From: an uncultured archaeon
GTDB lineage: Archaea; Thermoproteota; Bathyarchaeia; 40CM-2-53-6; CALIRQ01
DNA: 54,513 nucleotides
NCBI GenBank assembly: GCA_938042195.1
Contig: CALIRQ010000001.1
Coordinates: forward strand, 1-54,513
Direction of reading: 5' to 3'
This document shows, piece after piece, positions 48,787 through 54,513 of the stretch (position 1 is the stretch's first letter; each line of letters opens with the position of its first letter). Both the position numbers and the translations under genes were made by a program. The notes beneath the pieces were generated by a model. The model made no database searches, was not told where the DNA came from, and saw only the letters and a list, made by a program, of their open reading frames with translations.

Positions 48787-49351
48787 ATTGGAGGCGAATG
48801 AGCGGCTAAGCCAGCGATCGCCGAGGCTCTACGTGCTCCGCCTCGGACAGGACGATCCGAGGAAATGCACGGGTGGGAAGCTTTCCAAGTTCGGGCTGGC
48901 CATTGAGCTGGGGAGGCCCTCCTCCGTGCCCGGCAGGGCGATACTCCTCGATCCGTTCTCGGATCGCATCCTGACGCCCAGGGATCGCGAGCGGCTCATG
49001 AGCGGCGGCTTGGTCGTCGTGGATTGCTCCTGGGAGAGGGCGGAGGGGGTGTTCTCCAGGAGGATCCCCGGGATCCATAGGCGCCTCCCCCTATTGATGG
49101 CGGCCAACCCCGCGAAGTTCGCCAAACTGGGGATCCTGAGCTCCGCCGAGGCCCTAGCCGCCGCCCTATTTATAACCGGGTTCAAAAGAATGGCCCTGAA
49201 GATCCTTGGGAAATTCAAGTGGGGGGGCACCTTCCTCGACCTGAACCGGGACCCCCTCAAGTATTACTCAAGGGTCGAGGGCGAGGAGGAGATAAGGGCC
49301 GAGGAGGCCGAGATATTCGGGCCGCGCGCGGTTTGGGGGGAGGTCGTTTGA
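48773..49351 (+). CDS. tsr3: Tsr3-like rRNA aminocarboxypropyltransferase
   Basis: A 192-residue DUF367 protein. LGQDDPRKCTGGKLSKFGLA, VVDCSWERAEG (residues about 82-92) and LPLLMAANPAKFAKLG are hallmarks of Tsr3, which puts an acp group on the hypermodified pseudouridine/uridine of small-subunit rRNA in eukaryotes and archaea. ATG 48773 overlaps the nnr stop region by 14 bases. It is in the same operon and is followed by a possible small membrane protein. Confidence 0.9.
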   Translation: MEGLRLEANERLSQRSPRLYVLRLGQDDPRKCTGGKLSKFGLAIELGRPSSVPGRAILLDPFSDRILTPRDRERLMSGGLVVVDCSWERAEGVFSRRIPGIHRRLPLLMAANPAKFAKLGILSSAEALAAALFITGFKRMALKILGKFKWGGTFLDLNRDPLKYYSRVEGEEEIRAEEAEIFGPRAVWGEVV

Positions 49352-49671
49352 GGCTTGAGGCGATCGAGGTAGCGCTTGGGATCGCATCGTTGGCATCGTT
49401 CTACGCCTCCTCGGCCCTCGGGATGGAATGGTTGGCCCCATTGGGATGGATCCTCCTATCGGCCTTCCTCGCCTCATTGCTCGACGATTTGATCGCCTCT
49501 TGGAGGGCGTGCCGGGGAGGGACCCACGCGCCATCCGCTCAGCCGGCATATGCAAATGTAATCCCCGATCCCCTGGTCGATCAACTCGCATTCGCCCAGA
49601 GGCCCGAGGATCTCGATGAGCTCCCCCGGCTCGAAACCCCCCTTGGGGACGCTGAGGACGAGCGTCGCTAA
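49348..49671 (+). CDS. Possible small membrane protein after tsr3
   Basis: A frame that starts at a TTG overlapping the tsr3 stop by four bases and runs about 107 codons. The first 55 residues form two hydrophobic helices (VALGIASLASFYASSALGM and WILLSAFLASLL). The C-terminal half is polar and antisense to the 3' end of the convergent methyltransferase. The hydrophobic start and the overlap argue for a real gene; the long antisense tail argues against it or for a frameshift. I do not know its function. Confidence 0.42.
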   Translation: MRLEAIEVALGIASLASFYASSALGMEWLAPLGWILLSAFLASLLDDLIASWRACRGGTHAPSAQPAYANVIPDPLVDQLAFAQRPEDLDELPRLETPLGDAEDERR

Positions 49672-50097
49672 GGGCTTGAGGACCCTCTCCAGCTCTGGGA
49701 TCGATGCCCTCAGATCGGCCGGCCCGGAGAATACCGTGAAGGAGAAGAGGGCATCGAAGAGGCGATCCCTGAGCGGCAAATGTTCGGCATCCGCCCTTAT
49801 CAAATGGGCCCCGAAGCCCTTCCCCCTCGCCGCTTTCAACATCCCCTTCGATAGATCAACGCCCACGATCTCGAAGGAGCCGATCAACCTGCTGAATAAG
49901 GCCCCGGTGCCGCATCCGAGATCGAGCGCGAGGCCGCGGCCTTCCCTTATGGCCCCCAACGCCGAGTCGTATTTCCTCCCCTGCTCCTCCCCGTATAGCT
50001 CATCATAGCGGCTCGAGAGGAAATCATATCGCTCGGCGATCCCTTCCTTCTCTTCCCACTTCCCACGTCGCCCTCCGCTAGCGCGGGCGCCCCCCAT
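49474..50097 (-). CDS. Class I SAM-dependent methyltransferase
   Basis: A 207-residue methyltransferase: LALDLGCGTGALFSRLI (motif I), VGVDLSKGMLKAARGKGF (motif II), IRADAEHLPLRDRLFDALFSF (motifs III-IV). The substrate is unknown; small-molecule or ubiquinone-like methylases look the same. ATG 50097 is chosen since a TATA-like GGATTTAAG lies about 25-30 bases ahead (leaderless). The residues after ICICRL at the C-terminus extend beyond the usual fold. Confidence 0.85.
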   Translation of the reverse strand: MGGARASGGRRGKWEEKEGIAERYDFLSSRYDELYGEEQGRKYDSALGAIREGRGLALDLGCGTGALFSRLIGSFEIVGVDLSKGMLKAARGKGFGAHLIRADAEHLPLRDRLFDALFSFTVFSGPADLRASIPELERVLKPLATLVLSVPKGGFEPGELIEILGPLGECELIDQGIGDYICICRLSGWRVGPSPARPPRGDQIVEQ

Positions 50098-50267
50098 GGG
50101 CGGAAACTTGTCGATCCGGAGCTTAAATCCTAAGGGTCCTATGGCTCCCACGTTCCGGCGCTCCCCGACCGGATGGACAACGCCCCATAACCCCGACTAG
50201 CTTAAACCGGCGTTATCGGAAAGGAAAGGTTTATCATTCAGGAGGCCATATAACACTTTGATGGAAG

Positions 50268-50588
50268 ATGGGACTGAAACCGCCCTGCGAATCGGTCGTT
50301 AAGGAAATAATGCCCGTCATAAGATCCCTAGTCGCCAAGGAGTTGGTCAAGAATTACAAGATGACCGAGGTTGAGGTCGCGAGGAGGATGGGTATAACCC
50401 AAGCGGCTGTGAGCCAATACATATACGGCAAGAGGGGTAGGAGGAAGAGGATCCCTGTCAATCTATCGGACATGAGGGATATGGCGAAGGAGTACGCCGA
50501 GATGATTGCGAAGGGAGAGGCTGGGAAGCCAAGCGCTGATTGGTTCTGCCAGTATTGCATGAAGAAGATAATGAAGAGAAGGGCCTGA
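50268..50588 (+). CDS. Archaeal helix-turn-helix regulator (COG2522 type)
   Basis: A 106-residue basic protein. The helix-turn-helix is KMTEVEVARRMGITQAAVSQYI (about 33-54), followed by KRGRRKRIPVNLSDM and a C-terminal pair CQYCMKKIM. Many archaeal genomes carry close relatives near nucleotide or thiamine genes; the target is unknown here. A TATA box (CATATAAC, around 50246-50253) precedes the ATG by about 20 bases, so the mRNA is leaderless. Confidence 0.83.
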   Translation: MGLKPPCESVVKEIMPVIRSLVAKELVKNYKMTEVEVARRMGITQAAVSQYIYGKRGRRKRIPVNLSDMRDMAKEYAEMIAKGEAGKPSADWFCQYCMKKIMKRRA

Positions 50589-50947
50589 AATTCCGGAGCC
50601 CCTTGGGGCCAATGGGGAATTGCCGCATTACGAGGGCATCCCTATCCTACGCCACAATCGCGGCAGCACTCCCTCCGCGAGCGAGGTAAGAGTTGGGCGC
50701 CTACGCAATGAGCATCGCTCGCGGCCCAGCTATGGGACCATCTCTAGGCGGACTTGCTGCGGCCGCTATGGGGGAACCTCTTTCATAAACGCCCCATAAA
50801 TAGGCATGTATCGCGGGAGCCGACCTAACGGGGAATAGCTGTGATAACGCCTCCATGCAACGGAAAATTGAGAGAGTTTGAAAATCGGCGGATAAAGCCC
50901 TGGTCCCAATACCCCAAGAGCGGCTAGGATCCGCTTAGAAATTTAAG
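50589..50947. other. Intergenic region before tRNA-Ile
   Basis: About 360 bases with no coherent frame on either strand. Parts such as CCCCATAAATAGG look like TATA boxes, and there are short inverted repeats, but I could not fold a known RNA (SRP, RNase P or box C/D) from them by eye. I leave it unassigned. Confidence 0.4.
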
Positions 50948-51056
50948 TGGGCCGGGCCGGATTTGAACCGGCGACCACACGGTTTCGGCGCCCCGGGGCC
51001 TATCAGCCGTGTGCTCCTTGGCCCCATCGCCGTTAACCAAGCTGAGCCACCGGCCC
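50948..51056 (-). tRNA. tRNA-Ile (GAU) with two introns
   Basis: The minus strand gives a 75-base tRNA after two 17-base segments are removed. Acceptor GGGCCGG/CCGGCCC with A73, D-stem GCTC/GAGC, anticodon stem CACGG/CCGTG with loop CTGATAA (anticodon 51002-51004), and T-arm GCCGG TTCAAAT CCGGC all pair fully. Introns are 51017-51033 in the D-loop side and 50984-51000 at the usual 37/38 site. CCA is not encoded. Confidence 0.87.
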
Positions 51057-51201
51057 ATCGATCCCTATCCATCGGGCTTGGGCTTATAACCGTTTTCCCG
51101 GATGCCATCGGCCAAAAAGGGCTTCCGGGCTCTTGGCTAGGGTCCCCTCATCAACCCTGTTGCCTCCAGCAATTTCGATCCCCATTCGATCATCATCATT
51201 C

Positions 51202-51336
51202 ATAACGCCGTAGCCCCCTATTGAGAGATATCCGAGGAGCCCTCATTAAATCAAAAGAATCAAAATTAATTAGATCTGGCCTAAAGGAGCAATTTCTGGC
51301 CCATTTAGCTCGAAAGGAGCTAGAAAATCAATATCT
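51202..51336. repeat. Dispersed repeat, copy B
   Basis: A shorter, diverged partner of 10502-10660. It shares ATAACGCCGTAGCCCCC at the left edge, then AATCAAAA words, and two AAAGGAGC boxes matching the CGAAAGGGGC boxes of copy A in the same order. It lies just upstream of the tRNA-Ile promoter side and before a small membrane-protein gene. Confidence 0.6.
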
Positions 51337-51445
51337 CGGCTCCCGACTCGTCCGGGCCGATCCCCTCCATGAGCACCGCGGGCGCGATGGCCGACAATAG
51401 GAACAAGGCAGCGGCGAACGCAGCTAGAGCTCTCTTGTCTAAATC

Positions 51446-51775
51446 CTATCCCCCTTCAGGCCTTCGGCTACCCCCACCAGCTGAGGCCCCCCCTTTGTAT
51501 AATACGCCCTTTGGATCCTTAAGCAATAGGGCGACCTCCCAGACCGCTAACGCCGCGATCAACATGGATACGCCGAGGATCATTGCCTCCACTGACACCT
51601 CAAGGAACTCTCCGCCCCTCATCAAATAGCCCATCGCGCGGTCGACAAAGACCATTATCGTTGAGCCCCATAGCATTAAGCCGAGGAACCTGAGCATGTA
51701 CCTATCATCCTCAGCCTTGGAATACCATAGGGCAGTTACGATCACCGCAGCGAACGCGGAAATCAGGAGCCACAT
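51446..51775 (-). CDS. Small membrane protein (unknown)
   Basis: A 109-residue protein with three hydrophobic segments (about 1-17, 27-50 and 60-88), containing MWLLISAFAAVIVTALWYS and LIAALAVWEVALLL, plus a glycine-rich tail. The ATG at 51775 has GGGGGGTGA ahead and a TATA box (51806-51815) further upstream. It is divergent from another small membrane protein across a promoter with a direct repeat. No family is recognised. Confidence 0.7.
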   Translation of the reverse strand: MWLLISAFAAVIVTALWYSKAEDDRYMLRFLGLMLWGSTIMVFVDRAMGYLMRGGEFLEVSVEAMILGVSMLIAALAVWEVALLLKDPKGVLYKGGASAGGGSRRPEGG

Positions 51776-51805
51776 ACCGCTTCACCCCCCACATCCCACA
51801 GATAT

Positions 51806-51845
51806 GCTTATAAATAAGTATTACGTATCACAAAATAAGTATTAC
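51806..51845. promoter_or_regulatory. Divergent promoter with a 13-base direct repeat
   Basis: AAATAAGTATTAC occurs twice, at 51812-51824 and 51833-51845, with a 21-base period (two helical turns). The first copy overlaps the TATA-like TTATAAATA; the second is about 20-30 bases before ATG 51862. That spacing suits cooperative binding of a regulator to one face of the DNA, controlling both small membrane-protein genes. Confidence 0.6.
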
Positions 51846-51861
51846 CAAAGGTGCATGTGGA

Positions 51862-52230
51862 ATGGCTTGCTTTATATTCCCGATGGCGTTGGCGATAGTA
51901 ACAACCATCGTACAAAGGATCGCTCCCAATATATCCGAGAGGCTTAAGCTGAGCTCGCTAAACGCTTTGCTATGGGGCGGCGTAATCCTGCTCGCGCTCG
52001 AGCACATCTGGCATGGCGAAGTAGTGCCCTGGCCGCCGTTCCTGACCGCGATGGCCAATCCAGCCGATATGCCAATAATGCTCCACGAGGTGGCCACCGT
52101 GGGCATGGCCATGTCCGCAGCCGTAACCACCACTTGGGCCGCGATGCTCACCATAGCCCGCATGAGGCCAAAGGCGATCGCGCTTAAGGGAATGGAACGA
52201 ATCAAGAGGCCGATTGGCCAGCCGCTATAA
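51862..52230 (+). CDS. Small membrane protein (unknown)
   Basis: A 122-residue hydrophobic protein with about four membrane segments, including the start FIFPMALAIVTTIVQRIA and MSAAVTTTWAAMLTIA. Several His residues (EHIWHGE, MLHEV) and Met-rich stretches could bind metal or haem (inference). The ATG at 51862 fits a leaderless mRNA from the second repeat-TATA. It faces away from the 51446-51775 gene. No family is recognised. Confidence 0.65.
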   Translation: MACFIFPMALAIVTTIVQRIAPNISERLKLSSLNALLWGGVILLALEHIWHGEVVPWPPFLTAMANPADMPIMLHEVATVGMAMSAAVTTTWAAMLTIARMRPKAIALKGMERIKRPIGQPL

Positions 52231-52304
52231 AAATTTTAGTCCCTTTTCCTTTTCATTCTTGATCCGGCGCTGGCCATCCCCTAGGCGACAGGTCGAGGGA
52301 AGGT

Positions 52305-52790
52305 TCATTCAAGGAATTGAGAGGCCCCGAGCGAGGCGATCGAGATCCCTCTACCCTGCCGGAAAGGTTGCTGCGCCATGCCAAATAACTCGGGTCTTGC
52401 CCTCCTGTTTTCTCGTCGCGTTTTGTCTGAGGTTGGCCGGTAACGAAAGCCATTCTTCACGCCGTTGCTGCTGACGATATCCTCGGCCATTCCGGCCTTC
52501 GAGGTCTCTTCAACCAGCGGCTTAACATCCCGCCACTGCCCGCCCCCTCGTCGATCACCAAGATCCTCTTCCGCTCCATGTCGGCCCTCCGTTTATAGCG
52601 GATCCATTCGCCCCGGTTGGCGACCTCGTCAGTGACGGCCATGGCGATGAGTACGCCCCTTCTCATTCGGATCTATGGTATCGGGGATCGAGCGCAAGGG
52701 GCCTCCCATTTCTCCGCTAGGTGCCGATCGCCCAGCAGCATCGAACTTCTCCCCATCCCTAGGTCCGGGTCGAGGGGGTTCGCCTCGCCA
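52305..52790 (-). pseudogene. Decayed gene of unknown family
   Basis: On the minus strand two frames join into one protein-like text: MAVTDEVANRGEWIRYKRRA followed by MERKRILVID, then, after a one-base shift near 52530, DVKPLVEETSKAGMAEDIVS followed by SNGVKNGFRY and a charged stretch. An in-frame stop also splits the upstream part near 52690. It reads like an inactivated transferred gene, possibly a transposase, but no catalytic motif survives. Confidence 0.35.
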
Positions 52791-53024
52791 ACGCCCCCCG
52801 CTCCGCTTCAGATCGCGCTTCGGCATCGCCTGCGCATAACCGAGGCCCGAAAGCCCATAGGGAACCAATGGGTGAGGCCGCGGCAAAATTGAGCTAAATC
52901 TGGGGAAAATACGGATTATTTGATAGGGCAAAAATGGGAAAGCCTAATATTTTAGCGCCTCCAACCATGCCGAGGATAGGGGGTCGTTAAAAAGGCCCCT
53001 TGGAAAAATGGTATCAAGGGCTGT

Positions 53025-53102
53025 GGGCCGGTAGTTCAGCCTGGTATGAACGCCCGGTTCGCAACCGGGAGGTCGCGGGTTCGAATCCCGCCCGGTCCAC
53101 CA
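53025..53102 (+). tRNA. tRNA-Ala (CGC)
   Basis: A complete cloverleaf without intron: acceptor GGGCCGG/CCGGTCC with the G3-U70 pair that marks alanine tRNAs, D-stem GTTC/GAAC-like, anticodon stem CCCGG/CCGGG, loop TTCGCAA (anticodon 53060-53062), T-arm GCGGG TTCGAAT CCCGC, A73 and an encoded CCA. It decodes GCG. Confidence 0.95.
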
Positions 53103-53231
53103 TCGAAATTCCCGCCCTCTTTGGCCCATATTTGGCGGGGATCTGGGCGATCATCGCCATATCTCGCAATGGGCCAAGCTCGATGCTAAGGGCCTCCAGG
53201 GCGGATCCAGGAACAGATTGTGCGGTACCAT

Positions 53232-53639
53232 TCACCAAATCCTAATGTCCATCGGCTCCTCCGCCATAAACGAGGCGACGCCGCTCACGGCCCCCTCGTA
53301 TTTCTCATTTCCCCTCCACGATGCCATGACGCTCCATAAGCCGGGCATATCTGGCGCGAGGATGTCCTCGTATATGGAGAATATGAAAGTAGTGGCCGTC
53401 CTATTGACGGTGGAGCCATCGGGCCTGAAGTATGTGATCTGCACCTCCGCACCAGAAACGGAGGGCCTGATCCTACCCGAGACCCTTATGAAATCGCCGA
53501 CCCTCACCTTGGGGTCGGAGACGCGGATCGAGATCTCGCTCGGTTGGCGTCCCGCCGCTAAAGGAGAGGCGATCGTGGAGAAACAGGATATCAATAAAAT
53601 CAGCGCAATAACCCCCTTATATGCGCGGCGATCCCTCAT
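53232..53639 (-). CDS. Secreted protein with one Ig-like domain
   Basis: A 135-residue protein with an N-terminal signal peptide (GVIALILLISCFSTIASPLA, residues about 9-28). A single beta-sandwich domain follows: ISIRVSDPKVRVGDFIRVSG, TATTFIFSIYEDILAPDMPG, then SVMASWRGNEKYEGAVSG. That is the pattern of Ig/CARDB-type domains in archaeal surface proteins. It probably sits outside the cell or is loosely bound to the surface. ATG 53639 with TAGGAG immediately ahead. Confidence 0.75.
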   Translation of the reverse strand: MRDRRAYKGVIALILLISCFSTIASPLAAGRQPSEISIRVSDPKVRVGDFIRVSGRIRPSVSGAEVQITYFRPDGSTVNRTATTFIFSIYEDILAPDMPGLWSVMASWRGNEKYEGAVSGVASFMAEEPMDIRIW

Positions 53640-54320
53640 CTCCTAACGAGCCTCCATCTAAGGGGCCGTGTGCCGTGAGCAAAGCCCCCATGGGCCATCG
53701 ACCAACCCCACTTCCCATTCATCGCGTGCGGGATTCGCGCGCTCCATTCGCTCGAGCAGCCCCTCGGAGCCGCTCCCGCCGGGAGTGGCGCGAGCCCCGG
53801 CCGAGCCGGGATTGGGGATGGGCCTCGTTGGGAGGAGCTAACTCCGATAGCGAGGGGGCGGGGAGCCATCCAGTAGGCGCGGGCCCCGATGCCCGCGCTG
53901 TTCGCCATCATGACCGATCCATGAGCATTGATCCATCCGATTGGGCTCGCGGTCCTCGCCATGGCCCAAGCCCCTCCATCGGCGATCGCCGCGGGCCCAA
54001 AAAAATCCGGGCGCGCCCGCGTGGAAGGGGCTTGGATCGCCATGCCATTGAAGTCGGCGACGTGAATCATCGGGGCTTCGCCAAAACGCGCCCTCGCCAT
54101 CATCCCCAACCCCCCTCGTTCTTTGGGCGATGGAAGCGGGAGATAAGCGAAATGAACAATTTTCCAGCTAATAGCTCGGCGCGCGCTAGCTAATTTTGCC
54201 GGCGGGAAGCCCCGGATCGGCCGGGGGCTTCCCAATCGTTTTTCAACGATCCCCTTCGAGAAGGCTTATTAGCCTTAAGAGGGGCCCCTCCCTCGGGTCC
54301 CTTACCCGGAGCGATAGGCT
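53640..54320. other. Long intergenic region with a terminator hairpin
   Basis: Nearly 700 bases without a gene I can support. Long open frames on both strands (minus 53636-54235, plus 53621-54193) overlap each other, show no family and are rich in Pro, Arg and Ala, as expected for GC-rich noncoding DNA. A hairpin follows at 54204-54233. Confidence 0.45.
54204..54243. terminator. Strong hairpin followed by a T run
   Basis: GGGAAGCCCC pairs perfectly with GGGGCTTCCC (54204-54213 with 54224-54233), followed by CGTTTTTC. It looks like a rho-independent-style terminator or an insulator ahead of the next gene. Confidence 0.5.
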
Positions 54321-54513
54321 TTGAAGATAAAGCTCGCCAAACAGGTCGGCAGGGTCCCCTATAAGAGGATCGAGCTAAGCGAGGCCGAGGAGGAACGGGT
54401 GGAGGCAATCAAGGCCAAAGCGCTCTCCGTGGATATGCATTCGCATCCGATAGTCCTTCCGGAGGATTTGAAGGACCTCGATGCCTATTTCGATGGACTG
54501 AGATTCGAGATAG
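54321..54513 (+). CDS. Dipeptidase-type amidohydrolase (N-terminal part)
   Basis: The first 64 residues of a gene cut by the window edge. After a basic start (MKIKLAKQVGRVPYKRIELS) the chain reads SVDMHSHPIVLPEDLKDLDA, with the metal-binding DxHxHP near residues 39-44 that fits membrane dipeptidase (M19) or related amidohydrolases. The start is a TTG at 54321 with CGGAG about ten bases upstream. The assignment rests on one motif. Confidence 0.65.
   Translation, partial: MKIKLAKQVGRVPYKRIELSEAEEERVEAIKAKALSVDMHSHPIVLPEDLKDLDAYFDGLRFEI

Noticed and set aside
53636-54235. A 199-codon minus-strand frame and an overlapping 190-codon plus-strand frame
   Set aside because: They overlap almost fully, have Pro/Arg/Ala-rich composition typical of GC-rich noncoding DNA, no recognisable domain, and a terminator hairpin sits inside the start of one.

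Overview
The window looks like part of a chromosome of a thermophilic archaeon of the TACK/Thermoproteota side. The evidence is archaeal information-processing genes (TFE, MBF1, Trm56, TiaS, Tsr3-like acp transferase, HerA-NurA-Mre11-Rad50), tRNA genes with several short introns outside the usual site, TATA boxes about 25 bases ahead of many starts (leaderless genes), heavy use of TTG starts, and a GC-rich, AGG/ATA-rich codon style. I cannot name the genus.

Region 1 (about 0.3-9.9 kb) is a BREX-like defence locus in two divergent transcripts. Leftward: a DUF499 ATPase (BrxC type), a BrxL-type AAA ATPase, a compact PglZ, and a small unknown protein. Rightward: a DUF1156 adenine methylase (PglXI type) and another small unknown protein. 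The mix of a type-3-style methylase with a type-4-style BrxL, and no visible BrxA, BrxB, BrxF or BrxH, makes it the best candidate for an unusual system.

Region 2 (9.9-12.7 kb) has a possible transposon scar, a dispersed repeat and a lone fumarate-reductase-type flavoprotein. Region 3 (12.7-19.2 kb) is a tight nurA-herA-mre11-rad50 operon; its Rad50-like protein has a two-helix membrane hairpin at the midpoint of the coiled coil where a zinc hook is expected. Next come VapBC and HEPN/MNT toxin-antitoxin modules, a radical SAM protein and an EndoIII-type glycosylase (19.3-22.8 kb).

Region 4 (22.8-27.2 kb) is metabolic: PfkB kinase, hotdog thioesterase, cysteine synthase, nitroreductase (flanked by a perfect 24-bp inverted repeat) and RidA (with a perfect 24-bp palindrome over its promoter). 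Region 5 (27.4-35.0 kb) is tungstate/molybdenum-cofactor biology: a TupABC-type transporter, a ModE-like regulator with a ModE-box-like palindrome at the transporter promoter, and a MoeA-periplasmic-binding-protein fusion, beside a threonine synthase and a PUA protein.

Region 6 (35.1-39.3 kb) holds an AT-rich broken FkbM methyltransferase, then an MBF1-Trm56-TFE-HD-HAD run and a membrane-anchored small-heat-shock-like protein. Region 7 (39.5-51.1 kb) holds a UPF0182 membrane protein, DedA, an initiator tRNA gene that appears to carry four introns, DUF488, PAC2, TiaS, an Lrp-type RAM domain, a prepilin peptidase, NAD(P)HX repair, Tsr3, a methyltransferase, an HTH regulator and a tRNA-Ile with two introns. 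Region 8 (51.1-54.5 kb) is sparse: a second copy of the dispersed repeat, two divergent small membrane proteins, decayed sequence, tRNA-Ala(CGC), a secreted protein and the start of a dipeptidase.
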